The notes under the pieces were generated by a model. The model was given only the letters and a program-made list of their open reading frames with translations. It made no database searches and was not told where the DNA came from. DNA of 64,000 bases from Candidatus Gastranaerophilales bacterium (lineage in GTDB: Bacteria; Cyanobacteriota; Vampirovibrionia; Gastranaerophilales; Gastranaerophilaceae): NCBI GenBank assembly GCA_944323145.1, contig CALURJ010000005.1:1-64000 (forward strand). The letters run 5' to 3'. Position numbers and translations under genes: made by a program. Positions 1 through 7,825 of the stretch are shown here, in pieces (the first letter of the stretch is position 1; every line of letters starts with the position of its first letter).

Positions 1-143
1 TTCCTGTGGTTTAACACTCATTATGTTTTAGAGTATCTCTTTCTTTCCCTAAGGGTACAAATTATCGGATATAGAATAAATTCTATAAGCCCTTAATAAC
101 AACAATGATATTATTACATAAAGAATAAAAAAAGGCAATAGAT

Positions 144-608
144 TTATCCTAATAAAATATAAAAATGGAAGTAGTAAGCGAACACAATGCCGAAAAGTGC
201 TCCCATAATGACTTCAAACGGGGTATGACCGAGCAATTCTTTGAGTTTTCCGCCGATTGCCTGAACATCATGCTTATAAAAATCATCCATCATCCTGTTT
301 AGACAAGCTGCAGTTTTACCGGCAGCACGTCTTACACCCGCCGCATCATACATTGTTATTAAAGCATATCCTATAGCAACTGCAAATGCTATGGAATCCC
401 AACCTTCGATAATTCCGACTGCTGTAGATAGTCCCATTACTCCTGCAGAATGAGAACTAGGCATACCACCTGTTGTTGTAAAGATTTTAAAATTTACTCT
501 TCTTGTTTTTATAGTGAATATAATAAATTTAATAAGTTGAGCTATAAAAGCAGCTAAAACTCCGGCTGCTAAAGCTTCATAACCTGTATTTAAGATGCTT
601 TTTATCAT
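144..608 (-). CDS. Divergent PAP2 (DUF212/YuiD-like) membrane protein
   Basis: A 154-residue membrane protein of the divergent PAP2 family, related to acid phosphatases that act on lipid phosphates; its substrate is not known. The family signatures are all visible: GMPSSHSA near residue 48, DAAGVRRAAGK near residue 89, and KELLGHTPFEV near residue 123, with hydrophobic segments at both ends and in the middle. It follows ispA on the same strand, a pairing I recall from cyanobacterial genomes, so a role in isoprenyl-phosphate metabolism is possible but inferred. It has its own extended -10 promoter and an AAGGA ribosome site ahead of ATG. Confidence 0.85.
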   Translation of the reverse strand: MIKSILNTGYEALAAGVLAAFIAQLIKFIIFTIKTRRVNFKIFTTTGGMPSSHSAGVMGLSTAVGIIEGWDSIAFAVAIGYALITMYDAAGVRRAAGKTAACLNRMMDDFYKHDVQAIGGKLKELLGHTPFEVIMGALFGIVFAYYFHFYILLG

Positions 609-641
609 ATATATCCTTAATTTACTCTCTTACGTTATTAA

Positions 642-670
642 ATTATAGCATAAGAAAATAATTTGTGTAA
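642..670 (-). promoter_or_regulatory. Promoter of the PAP2-like gene
   Basis: On the minus strand an extended -10 box, TGCTATAAT, lies 17 nt downstream of a weak -35 (TTACAC). The gene starts about 35 nt after the -10, leaving room for the visible ribosome site. Confidence 0.5.
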
Positions 671-680
671 AATATGTGAA

Positions 681-1583
681 TCAATGGATTCTGATTTTAT
701 TCAATATTTCTTCAAATACTTCAGACTTAAGATTATTTTTTTCTAAAACATTAAAACACTTATCAATTAGCCTGTTTAATTCTTTTTTTGATTTTTCAAT
801 TCCGTAGAGGCTTGTATATGTAAGTTTGCCTTCTGCTTTATCCTTGCCGATTGTTTTACCCATTTGTTCAAAAGTCGAGGTTTCGTCTAAGATGTCATCA
901 GCAATTTGGAATGCTACGCCCAAGTTTTGTCCGAATTCTGTTATTTGTTCGATTTGTTCGTCTGGTGCTTCGGCAATTATTGCGCCTGTTCTCAATGTAA
1001 GTTTAAACAAATCTGCTGTTTTATGTGTATGAATATATTGAAGTGTTTTAGCAAGCTCTTCTGTTTCAACATCAATTTTCCCTGAAAATTCAAAAGACTG
1101 CATGAGTTTTTCGCTTTCAATATCAACAACCTGCCCTGCAATAACCCCGTAAGCACCTGCAGCTTGAAAATATTCTTCCATTATTCTTATTAATTTTTCA
1201 GCGCCTAGACTTTTAGAGTATTTTAAAATTATCTGTGGAGCGAAAGTTAAAAGAGCGTCGCCGGCAAGTACCGCATGAGCTTCCCCAAAAATTTTGTGGT
1301 TAGTTAATTTCCCGCGTCTGTAATCGTCATTATCCATACAGGGAAGATCATCATGAATAAGGGTTTGCGCATGAAGCATTTCTATAGCGCAGGCCGTAGG
1401 AATTGCATCCTCATAATTTCCGCCGAACATGCGGCAGGTTTCAAGGCACATTACAGGTCGCAGACGTTTCCCGGGTAAGGTCACAGTATATTTCATCGCT
1501 TTGAAAATTCTTTGCGGATACTGTACAGGCATAAATTTATCAATTTGTTTGTCTATTAATGCAATATAATCATTCATCTTCAT
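681..1583 (-). CDS. ispA: Polyprenyl (farnesyl/geranylgeranyl) diphosphate synthase
   Basis: A 300-residue trans-prenyl transferase that condenses IPP with allylic diphosphates in the cytoplasm. The first Asp-rich motif is DDLPCMDND (DDxxxxD, type II bacterial form), followed by RRGKLTNHKIFGE; the second is QIADDILD. Farnesyl synthases of this type usually carry an aromatic residue five places before the first motif; here that residue is Gln (HAQTLIHDD), so the product may be longer than FPP, for instance GGPP. The start overlaps the end of rsgA by 14 nt, so the two are probably translationally coupled. A second in-frame ATG lies two codons in. Confidence 0.93.
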   Translation of the reverse strand: MKMNDYIALIDKQIDKFMPVQYPQRIFKAMKYTVTLPGKRLRPVMCLETCRMFGGNYEDAIPTACAIEMLHAQTLIHDDLPCMDNDDYRRGKLTNHKIFGEAHAVLAGDALLTFAPQIILKYSKSLGAEKLIRIMEEYFQAAGAYGVIAGQVVDIESEKLMQSFEFSGKIDVETEELAKTLQYIHTHKTADLFKLTLRTGAIIAEAPDEQIEQITEFGQNLGVAFQIADDILDETSTFEQMGKTIGKDKAEGKLTYTSLYGIEKSKKELNRLIDKCFNVLEKNNLKSEVFEEILNKIRIH

Positions 1584-2568
1584 TGGTAATATCCTTATAA
1601 ATCTGTTGTTTCAGAGTATTTCTTGCACTTTGGCGTTTTTTTTCGCTTATTTTGGCAATATGTTTATTGTGTACGAGTTTTTTTGAATTTTCTTCTTTTT
1701 TCCCTTCATACTTAACTTTTTCTTTGTATTCTTTTGCTTCATTCACGAATTCAAGATAACTTTCATATCGAGTGTTGTCGATTTTATCAATATTTTCCAG
1801 CACATTACATCCATCTTCGTGTATGTGAAGACAGTCCGTGTATTTGCATCCATCGCGGAACTGTGAAATGTCTTCGAAAAGCAAATCTGTATCAGCAGGG
1901 AGTATAAAGTCAAATCTTACGTTGCTGAAGCCTGGAGTGTCAACTATTTTTGAGAATTCATTAATTTTGATTATTTCGCAATGGCGTGTTGTATGCGTAC
2001 CGCGTTGAGTTTTTTCACTTACTTTTTTTGTTTTGAGATTTAATTCCGGATTAATTGCATTAACAAGACTAGATTTCCCGACGCCGGAATTTCCGCATAA
2101 AACGGATATTTCCCCTTCAAGAAGCTTTTCAAAGGCTTTAATCCCTTTGTGTTCCGTTGCAGATGTAAATACTATTTTATATCCAAGCGGAGCGTAAATA
2201 TTTTGTATTTTATTTTTGAGCTTTTTCTCCCACTTTAAATCTTCTTTGTTAAAGCATAAAATTGCAGGAATGTTATAGTATTTGGCAAGGGCTATGTATC
2301 TGTTGAGCTGATGCAGGTTAAGATCGGGCGCTTTGAGGGCAGAAACAATAATAACTTGATCAATATTTGCTACACTGGGGCGTTTTATAAAATTTTTGCG
2401 CGGGAGGATATTTTTAATAACACCGTTTTCAAATTCTACAAAGTCTCCTACGAGGATTTTTTCTTTCTGTTTTTTTAGAACCTCGCGTATTTTACATTCG
2501 TGAGTATTTTGTCCATCATCAACATAGTAGAAATCAGAGTGAATTTTATAAATTTGTCCCTTTTCCAT
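1570..2568 (-). CDS. rsgA: Ribosome small subunit-dependent GTPase RsgA
   Basis: A 332-residue circularly permuted GTPase that helps late assembly of the 30S subunit. Order of parts: N-terminal OB-fold, G4 motif NKED, then P-loop GNSGVGKSSLVNAI, then DTPGF, then the zinc-binding stretch CKYTDCLHIHEDGC, and a Lys-rich tail. The permuted order (G4 before G1) is diagnostic. An extended -10 box TGCTATTAT ends only 8 nt before the ATG and no ribosome site is present, so the mRNA is predicted to be leaderless. It is first in a two-gene unit with ispA. Confidence 0.95.
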   Translation of the reverse strand: MEKGQIYKIHSDFYYVDDGQNTHECKIREVLKKQKEKILVGDFVEFENGVIKNILPRKNFIKRPSVANIDQVIIVSALKAPDLNLHQLNRYIALAKYYNIPAILCFNKEDLKWEKKLKNKIQNIYAPLGYKIVFTSATEHKGIKAFEKLLEGEISVLCGNSGVGKSSLVNAINPELNLKTKKVSEKTQRGTHTTRHCEIIKINEFSKIVDTPGFSNVRFDFILPADTDLLFEDISQFRDGCKYTDCLHIHEDGCNVLENIDKIDNTRYESYLEFVNEAKEYKEKVKYEGKKEENSKKLVHNKHIAKISEKKRQSARNTLKQQIYKDITNEDE

Positions 2569-2609
2569 ACAGGGTTATAATAGCATAAACAAAGTGATAT
2601 CGCAAATTC

Positions 2610-3431
2610 TTACCAGGGATAATCATCTTTAATTTTCCAGCCGTCATATTGAATCAATGCACCGCAATAGTAGCCGAGAGAATTTTTCTTACAGCCCCTG
2701 TTGCCGTCATTTAACAAGAAATCACGTGAAACATTAGAAAAATTGCCGTCTAATCCCCAAAAATTTTGTTTTGTAATTGTTTTAGAAGTATTGAGATAAT
2801 ATGTAAAAACATCTCTGCCAACTTTATTTGGATTTTTATTGCCATTTATATCAACGTGTATAATAACTGCATGCTTGTTGCTATCAATAGATAAAATCAG
2901 AGTAGTTCCATCTTGTAAAAATATTATGTAGTGCTGGGTTGTATTAAAAGGATTATTATTTAAAAAACTATACATTTCTGGAATTCTTTTGCATTGTGTG
3001 CCGCAGTTATCAGCAACTTTCAAATAAGGTATCATATATGTGTTAATAAAATCGCTTAATGATGCGTTTGTATCATCTGAACCTGTAAAATCAAAATTCC
3101 AACCTGATGGATCACCATTTTCATTTTGCGCCATTTGAAACATTTGGGATATAGTTGTATAACTCTTTTTAAGTTTGTTTACCGTGACGTCTTTTTGATA
3201 TTTAGTGATAAGCACGGGCATTGTAATTGCCGCAACAACTCCTATTATCCCGAGTGTTATTAATACCTCGGCAAGAGTAAAAGCTCGTTTGGTATATTGG
3301 AAAATATTGTGATGTATAATATCATTACTATGACATATGTTTTTTTTAACGTAAAGCCATTTGGCAGAAACGCTTATACTGCCACGTTTTGCGGGGGGGG
3401 GGGTAACTCTAAAAGCTGCTTCTCTATCCAT
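2610..3431 (-). CDS. Prepilin-like protein P1 with poly-C tract in leader
   Basis: A 273-residue protein with a type IV prepilin N-terminus, RAFTLAEVLITLGIIGV, at residues 49-65. It should be cut by prepilin peptidase before Phe51 and act in a surface fibre or pseudopilus; its exact role is unknown. Ala, not Gly, precedes the cleavage site, and the Glu at position +5 is kept. The leader is unusually long (50 residues) and contains a run of 11 C near its start, coding TPPP; at this length the start ATG is in frame. The C-terminal part has DINGNKNPNKVGRDVF and a CGALIQYDGWKIKDDYPW end shared with P3 and P5. It has its own strong promoter. Confidence 0.85.
   Translation of the reverse strand: MDREAAFRVTPPPAKRGSISVSAKWLYVKKNICHSNDIIHHNIFQYTKRAFTLAEVLITLGIIGVVAAITMPVLITKYQKDVTVNKLKKSYTTISQMFQMAQNENGDPSGWNFDFTGSDDTNASLSDFINTYMIPYLKVADNCGTQCKRIPEMYSFLNNNPFNTTQHYIIFLQDGTTLILSIDSNKHAVIIHVDINGNKNPNKVGRDVFTYYLNTSKTITKQNFWGLDGNFSNVSRDFLLNDGNRGCKKNSLGYYCGALIQYDGWKIKDDYPW
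3393..3403 (-). repeat. Homopolymer tract, 11 C on the coding strand of P1
   Basis: Eleven consecutive G on the plus strand (C in the gene), about ten codons after the P1 start codon. At 11 the reading frame from the ATG runs into the pilin; a change of one or two bases would break it. Tracts of this length are prone to slipped-strand mispairing. Confidence 0.8.
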
Positions 3432-3463
3432 TTCCCAGTACCTCTCATTCCTTAACTAAATTT

Positions 3464-3492
3464 ATTATTTACGATTTTTTGTTATTTGTCAA
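3464..3492 (-). promoter_or_regulatory. Promoter of pilin P1
   Basis: Consensus -35 TTGACA, a 17-nt spacer and -10 AATAAT read on the minus strand, about 30 nt before the P1 ATG. The gap between P1 and efp (324 nt) also holds the efp promoter; nothing else is recognisable there. Confidence 0.65.
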
Positions 3493-3684
3493 GCCTGTAT
3501 TGACGAAGCCTGCCACCTTATTTTTCCCTTTTTTAAGGTATTTACATTTTGTTTATTGTAGTTAAACCGGCTGTTACAACAATCTTTAAAAATTTTAAAG
3601 CTCTGTTTTATCGTCTGATTTGATAAAGCTGATTTTGATATTTTATGCTGTTTTGTTACTATTTTGCTAAATTGTTACAAATAT

Positions 3685-3725
3685 TTGAAGTTTTGAATGT
3701 TTATGGTATTATCTGTTTAACAGAT
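3685..3725 (+). promoter_or_regulatory. Promoter of efp with palindrome at the start site
   Basis: TTGAAG, a 16-nt spacer and an extended -10 (TGGTATTAT). A perfect short palindrome, ATCTGTT-T-AACAGAT, overlaps the -10 and expected start of transcription and could be an operator or a 5' hairpin. Confidence 0.5.
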
Positions 3726-3755
3726 GATTATAATTTATATAAAAAGGGGAAAAAT

Positions 3756-4313
3756 ATGATTTCAGTAAACGATTTAAAAACAGGCTTAACTCTACAATTA
3801 GACAACGGTTTATGGTCTGTTGTTGAATTTTTACACGTAAAACCCGGCAAAGGTGCTGCGTTTGTTAGATCTAAACTAAAAAATGTTGAAACCGGTCAGG
3901 TCGTTGAAAAAACATTCAGAGCGGGTGAAAAAGTCGCAAAAGCTATGCTTGACAGACGTGAAATGCAATATTTATATAAAGAAGGCAAAGAGTACGTTAT
4001 GATGGATAACGAAACCTATGAACAGCTTCAATTGACTGAAGACCAGATAGGTGACGGTATTAAATATTTAAAAGAAAATATGATTGTTCAGGTATTAATG
4101 CATGACGGCAGAATTATCGGTGTTGATCTTCCTGCTCATGTAATTCTTGAAGTTACTGATACTCCGCCGTCTGAAAAAGGAAATACTGCACAGGGCGGAA
4201 CAAAACCTGCAACTCTAGAAACAGGTGCTGTTGTTAATGTCCCGTTCTTTATTTCTAATGGTGACAAAATTAGAGTTGACACAAGAACTAATGAATATCT
4301 TGACCGTGCATAA
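3756..4313 (+). CDS. efp: Translation elongation factor P
   Basis: A 185-residue factor that helps ribosomes through polyproline stretches. The loop [13 protein letters not shown] carries Lys32, the position modified in other EF-Ps; the loop resembles the Bacillus type rather than E. coli. No modifying enzyme is in this window. The open frame extends 37 codons upstream, but this ATG has the ribosome site (AGGGG, 6-nt spacing) and gives the normal EF-P N-terminus [10 protein letters not shown]. It precedes accB, as in cyanobacteria. Confidence 0.96.
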   Translation: MISVNDLKTGLTLQLDNGLWSVVEFLHVKPGKGAAFVRSKLKNVETGQVVEKTFRAGEKVAKAMLDRREMQYLYKEGKEYVMMDNETYEQLQLTEDQIGDGIKYLKENMIVQVLMHDGRIIGVDLPAHVILEVTDTPPSEKGNTAQGGTKPATLETGAVVNVPFFISNGDKIRVDTRTNEYLDRA

Positions 4314-4329
4314 TTACAAGTTTTTGAGT

Positions 4330-4378
4330 GTGAGGGGCAAAATCTTTTCAATGCTCCTTTTATTCGCCCCTCACTTTT
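4330..4378 (+). terminator. Hairpin between efp and accB
   Basis: A perfect 9-bp stem (GTGAGGGGC with GCCCCTCAC) around a 27-nt loop, followed by TTTTCT. It could be a weak terminator or attenuator that lowers accBC expression relative to efp. Confidence 0.4.
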
Positions 4379-4405
4379 CTCTATATTTAAAAGAAAGGCA
4401 AAAAT

Positions 4406-4849
4406 ATGAAATTTGATATTGAATATGTAGAAAAATTAGCCAAAGTTTTAGCTGATAATTCTTTAACTGAAATTTCTCTTGAAGATGGTGAACAGGCTAT
4501 TACTTTGAGAAAAGAAGTTATGGGTGTTGCTGCTCCTGTTGTTGCCGCTCCGGCTCCTCAGCAGGTTCAAACCGCTCCTGTTTCTTCTCCTGTTGAACAA
4601 AAAGAAGTTAAAAAAGGAAAACCTTTAACATCTCCTATGGTTGGAACATTCTATTCCGCACCGTCACCGGATGCTGAACCGTTTGTCAAAGTAGGTCAAA
4701 CAGTAAAAGAAGGCGATGTGGTTTGTATTGTTGAAGCTATGAAGCTTATGAATGAGATTGAAGCTGAATTCGCAGGAAAGATTACTGAAATTTGTGTTTC
4801 AGACGGTCAGCCTGTTGAGTTCGGTCAGGTTTTAATGTATATAGAATAG
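4406..4849 (+). CDS. accB: Biotin carboxyl carrier protein of acetyl-CoA carboxylase
   Basis: A 147-residue carrier subunit for the first step of fatty acid synthesis. It has an N-terminal helical region, an Ala/Pro/Val-rich linker (about residues 40-65) and a C-terminal biotinyl domain; the biotin attachment motif EAMKLMNEIEA puts the modified Lys at residue 113. The start follows a GAAAGG ribosome site. accC lies 92 nt downstream, so the two probably share a transcript. Confidence 0.96.
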   Translation: MKFDIEYVEKLAKVLADNSLTEISLEDGEQAITLRKEVMGVAAPVVAAPAPQQVQTAPVSSPVEQKEVKKGKPLTSPMVGTFYSAPSPDAEPFVKVGQTVKEGDVVCIVEAMKLMNEIEAEFAGKITEICVSDGQPVEFGQVLMYIE

Positions 4850-4941
4850 CAGTAAGGTAGGAAGATTAGAAGTTTGGAAGATAGGTAATTTACAAGCTTA
4901 TCCTCTTACCCTTTTAACTTCTTACCCTCAAAAGAGGGAAT
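4850..4941 (+). repeat. Purine-rich repeat spacer between accB and accC
   Basis: Purine-rich units such as GGAAGATTAGAAG and GGAAGATAGG are followed by a pyrimidine-rich complement-like half (CCTCTTACCC). The same GGAAGATTAGAAG string recurs in the leader of pilin P5, so this is a member of a dispersed repeat family rather than ordinary spacer. Confidence 0.45.
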
Positions 4942-6300
4942 ATGTTTAGAAAAGTATTAATAGCAAACCGCGGAGAAATTGCGGTAAGAATTATAAGAGC
5001 TTGCAGAGAAATCGGCATTCCAACTGTTGCAATTTATTCTCAGGCAGATGCTAATTCTCTTCACGTAAGACTTGCAACAGAGGCTTACTGTATAGGACCT
5101 GCTTCCAGCGCCAAAAGCTATTTGAGCATTCCTGCAATTATATCTGCTGCAATAGTTTCCGGTGCTGATGCTATTCACCCGGGCTACGGTTTTATGTCTG
5201 AAAGGGCAGATTTTGCAGAAATCTGTGCAAAACACGGGATTAAATTTATAGGGCCTACAGCCGAAGCTATGAGGAAAATGGGGGATAAAGCAACAGCCCG
5301 TAAGACAATGATTGAAAACAATGTTCCTGTTACTCCGGGTACAGGAATTTTGAAAACACCGGAAGAGGTAAAAGAATTTGCTCATAAAGTAGGTTATCCG
5401 ATAATTTTGAAAGCAACTGCAGGCGGGGGCGGAAAAGGTATGAGAATTTGCCGCTCGGATGATGATGTTGAAACAAACATGAATCTTTGCCAGTCTGAAG
5501 CTCAGAATTTCTTTGGAAATCCTGATGTTTATGCTGAAAAATATTTGGAAAATCCCCGTCATATTGAAGTACAAATTCTTGCTGACCAGTATGGTAATGT
5601 AGTTCACCTCGGGGAAAGAGATTGCTCTATCCAAAGACGCCACCAGAAACTTCTTGAAGAAGCTCCGTCACCTGCTATTGATGAAGCAACCCGTAAAGAA
5701 ATGGGTGCTGCAGCTGTTCGCGCTGCTAAGGCAATAAATTATGAAAGCGCAGGTACTTGTGAATTCTTGCTTGACCATGACGGAAAATGGTATTTTATGG
5801 AGATGAATACAAGAATTCAGGTAGAGCACTGCGTAACAGAGATGATTTCAAATGTTGATCTTGTAAGAGAGCAGATTATGATAGCGTCAGGGCAAAAGCT
5901 CGATTTTACTCAGGATGAAATTGTTCTTCGCGGGCATGCAATTGAATGCCGCATAAATGCTGAAAATCCTGAAAAAGACTTTATGCCTAATCCTGGAACA
6001 ATTACAGGTTACGTGACTCCGGGTGGTTTTGGAGTCAGAGTTGATTCTCACGCTTATCAGGATTATAAAATCCCGCCTTATTACGATTCAATGATAGGAA
6101 AGCTTATCTGTTGGGGCAGAACAAGAAATGAAGCCCGCCGCAGAATGTATAGAGCTTTGAAAGAATACGTTATAACAGGTGTTGAAACAACTCTTCCGTT
6201 CCATCAGGAAATCATAGAAGATCCTGTGTTTATGAGCGGTAATTTCAATACCGGATTTATCGAGGATTTCTATAAACGTACAGGCAAAAAGCAAAGTTGA
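4942..6300 (+). CDS. accC: Biotin carboxylase subunit of acetyl-CoA carboxylase
   Basis: A 452-residue ATP-grasp enzyme that carboxylates the biotin on AccB. The N-terminus [20 protein letters not shown] is typical, the glycine-rich ATP loop [12 protein letters not shown] sits near residue 157, and [15 protein letters not shown] near residue 289 holds the metal and bicarbonate-binding residues. Length is normal for the family. The pilin P2 start codon lies only 4 nt beyond its TGA, so P2 may be translated from accC read-through transcript. Confidence 0.97.
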   Translation: MFRKVLIANRGEIAVRIIRACREIGIPTVAIYSQADANSLHVRLATEAYCIGPASSAKSYLSIPAIISAAIVSGADAIHPGYGFMSERADFAEICAKHGIKFIGPTAEAMRKMGDKATARKTMIENNVPVTPGTGILKTPEEVKEFAHKVGYPIILKATAGGGGKGMRICRSDDDVETNMNLCQSEAQNFFGNPDVYAEKYLENPRHIEVQILADQYGNVVHLGERDCSIQRRHQKLLEEAPSPAIDEATRKEMGAAAVRAAKAINYESAGTCEFLLDHDGKWYFMEMNTRIQVEHCVTEMISNVDLVREQIMIASGQKLDFTQDEIVLRGHAIECRINAENPEKDFMPNPGTITGYVTPGGFGVRVDSHAYQDYKIPPYYDSMIGKLICWGRTRNEARRRMYRALKEYVITGVETTLPFHQEIIEDPVFMSGNFNTGFIEDFYKRTGKKQS

Positions 6301-6304
6301 GGTT

Positions 6305-7291
6305 ATGTATATGTGCAAACTAAGATATGCTAAGACCTTCGGGGGGGGGGACACTGTAGGCTCCACCGAGGTTCGGAAGGCAGGAGGACAGGCAAGTTTC
6401 AATAGCTATTTAGGTAAAACTGTGACAAAAGTTATTATTGATAATAGCTTTGCCTCTATGCCTCTTCGCATCTTTGCATCTAACTTTAGCTTGCCTTCCT
6501 GCCCTCCGAGCTTCTGTTCTTCTGACCTCACCCACCCCTTTACTTCCCCTCCCCTCAAGGGAGGGGAAAAAGAGTGCTCACACCACCCCTCTCCCATAGG
6601 TGAGGGTGCTACGCACGTAGCCAACTCTAACAATATTCGTCGAGCTGCGTTCACTCTTGCAGAGGTCCTCATCACCCTCGGCATAATTGGTGTGGTTGCG
6701 GCGATGACAATTCCTAACATCGTATCTAAATATCAAAAAAAGGTGCTTGTAAGCCAGTTTAAAAAATCTTATGCATCTGTTCAAAATGCAATAAATATGA
6801 CGATAGCTGAAAATGGAACCCCTTATGAGTGTTATAATATGGGATTTGGCGGCTATCATGTTACTGACTGTGCCGTATTTTGGAACGATTTGTTGAAGCA
6901 AATGAAAGTAATTAAGACCTGTAATTATGCAGCTGACGATAAAGAATGCGGGCAGGTAAGTTATAAAACAAAAGAACAAGTTTTAGCAGAAGGCGGCAGT
7001 ATAACAAATTCTTCATGTTCTTTTTTAAATGGAGAAGGTGGGCGAAAAATTAATATTTTATCTGATGGCAGTTATATTATAAATTATGGAGGAAGCGGTC
7101 TTAGAAGCCATCACAATGTCTATTTCGCAATAGATACAAATGGCGCAAAAGGGCCTAATAAATGGGGATACGATTTATTTTATATGGTTCTTAACCGTGA
7201 AAGTATGAGCAAAGATGTTGTTGTGATGGATGAAGTTTGTGCAATTAAAGAAAAAGGCGGTTATTACGTATCTGAAATAATGCAAGAATAA
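6305..7291 (+). CDS. Prepilin-like protein P2 with poly-G and repeat-derived leader
   Basis: A 328-residue prepilin-like protein; the motif RAAFTLAEVLITLGIIGV begins near residue 113, far later than the usual under-30-residue leader. The leader reads through a run of 10 G (FGGGD), an inverted GGAAGGCAGGAGG-type repeat, and two GC-rich palindromes coding SPPLKGGEK and PSPIGEGA. At 10 G the frame from ATG to pilin is open. A second ATG two codons in has better spacing to a GAGG site. The mature part has DTNGAKGPNKWGYDLF, a motif common to the family, and several Cys. The start abuts accC. Function beyond an expected place in a pilus-like fibre is unknown. Confidence 0.75.
   Translation: MYMCKLRYAKTFGGGDTVGSTEVRKAGGQASFNSYLGKTVTKVIIDNSFASMPLRIFASNFSLPSCPPSFCSSDLTHPFTSPPLKGGEKECSHHPSPIGEGATHVANSNNIRRAAFTLAEVLITLGIIGVVAAMTIPNIVSKYQKKVLVSQFKKSYASVQNAINMTIAENGTPYECYNMGFGGYHVTDCAVFWNDLLKQMKVIKTCNYAADDKECGQVSYKTKEQVLAEGGSITNSSCSFLNGEGGRKINILSDGSYIINYGGSGLRSHHNVYFAIDTNGAKGPNKWGYDLFYMVLNRESMSKDVVVMDEVCAIKEKGGYYVSEIMQE
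6341..6350 (+). repeat. Homopolymer tract, 10 G in the P2 leader
   Basis: Ten G preceded by TTC and followed by ACACTGTAGGCTCC. The downstream TAGGCTC is shared with the tracts of P3 and P5, so the tract is part of a repeated module. With 10 G the frame is open to the pilin. Confidence 0.8.
6371..6515 (+). repeat. Long inverted repeat inside the P2 leader
   Basis: The left arm CGGAAGGCAGGAGGACAGG is answered by a near-complementary right arm CTTGCCTTCCTGCCCTCCG about 100 nt later. Related sequences lie between tsf and rpsB and in the P5 leader. Confidence 0.55.
6544..6612 (+). repeat. Two GC-rich REP-like palindromes in the P2 leader
   Basis: TTCCCCTCCCC paired with GGGAGGGGAA around TCAA, then CACCCCTCTCCC paired with GGTGAGGGTG around ATA. 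These resemble palindromic repeats usually found between genes, yet here they lie inside an open frame and code SPPLKGGE and PSPIGEGA. Confidence 0.6.
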
Positions 7292-7327
7292 ATATGTATT
7301 CGGGATATATATCCCATGTATTAACAC

Positions 7328-7356
7328 TTGAAAAATATTTATAAATATGCTACAAT
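7328..7356 (+). promoter_or_regulatory. Promoter of the small metalloprotease gene
   Basis: TTGAAA, a 17-nt spacer and the extended -10 TGCTACAAT; the gene starts about 36 nt after the -10. Confidence 0.6.
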
Positions 7357-7391
7357 TATAGCAGGTAGTATATGTGTGTGAGGTTTCGAGT

Positions 7392-7799
7392 ATGGCAGGT
7401 ATTAATTTATTCTATAATTTTACAAACCCTTTTGAAAAGCAGAAGGAGCAGCGTCAGGCTCAAAAAGATGCATTGATAAAGAAAAATTATGATGAAATAT
7501 ATGCTCATGAACTTGCGCATAAAAGCGCAGGCGGTTCTTTAGCAGGCTCTATTGTGATAGAAAAAAATGCCGACGGAATTCCTGTGGGCGGTCATGTAAA
7601 TATAAAAATGCCGTCATTAGATCCCAACAATCCTCAAAAAACAATTGATGAGGCAAATACTGTAATTCGTTCAGCTATGGCTCCTGTAGATCCTTCTTCA
7701 CAAGATTTTAAGGTTAAAGCTCAGGCGGAAAATATAAAGATGCAGGCGCAGGCTGTAAAAAATAAAGGGGTTGGCGAAAAACTTGATTATTCCGCTTAA
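7392..7799 (+). CDS. Putative small metalloprotease (CJM1_0395/SprA-related family)
   Basis: A 135-residue protein whose only clear motif is a zinc-protease HExxH, YAHELAHKSAGGSLAG, with His39, Glu40 and His43. The following GGHVNIKMP, then a stretch ending VDPSSQD, fits the CJM1_0395-type putative metalloprotease family. No signal peptide is seen; the N-terminus is polar and Lys/Gln-rich. The substrate is unknown. I chose this ATG because GAGG lies 8 nt before it; an upstream GTG would add six residues. It stands between pilin P2 and the MATE gene with its own promoter. Confidence 0.75.
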   Translation: MAGINLFYNFTNPFEKQKEQRQAQKDALIKKNYDEIYAHELAHKSAGGSLAGSIVIEKNADGIPVGGHVNIKMPSLDPNNPQKTIDEANTVIRSAMAPVDPSSQDFKVKAQAENIKMQAQAVKNKGVGEKLDYSA

Positions 7800-7825
7800 A
7801 TTTGTTTGTAGTATAATCAAGATGC

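Noticed and set aside
3645-3755. Longer EF-P start
   Set aside because: The upstream extension is hydrophobic and Cys/Tyr-rich, crosses the promoter and lacks a ribosome site.
6406-6979. Minus-strand frames over pilin P2
   Set aside because: They are shadows of the repeat-derived leader and pilin; no ribosome sites and no homology pattern.
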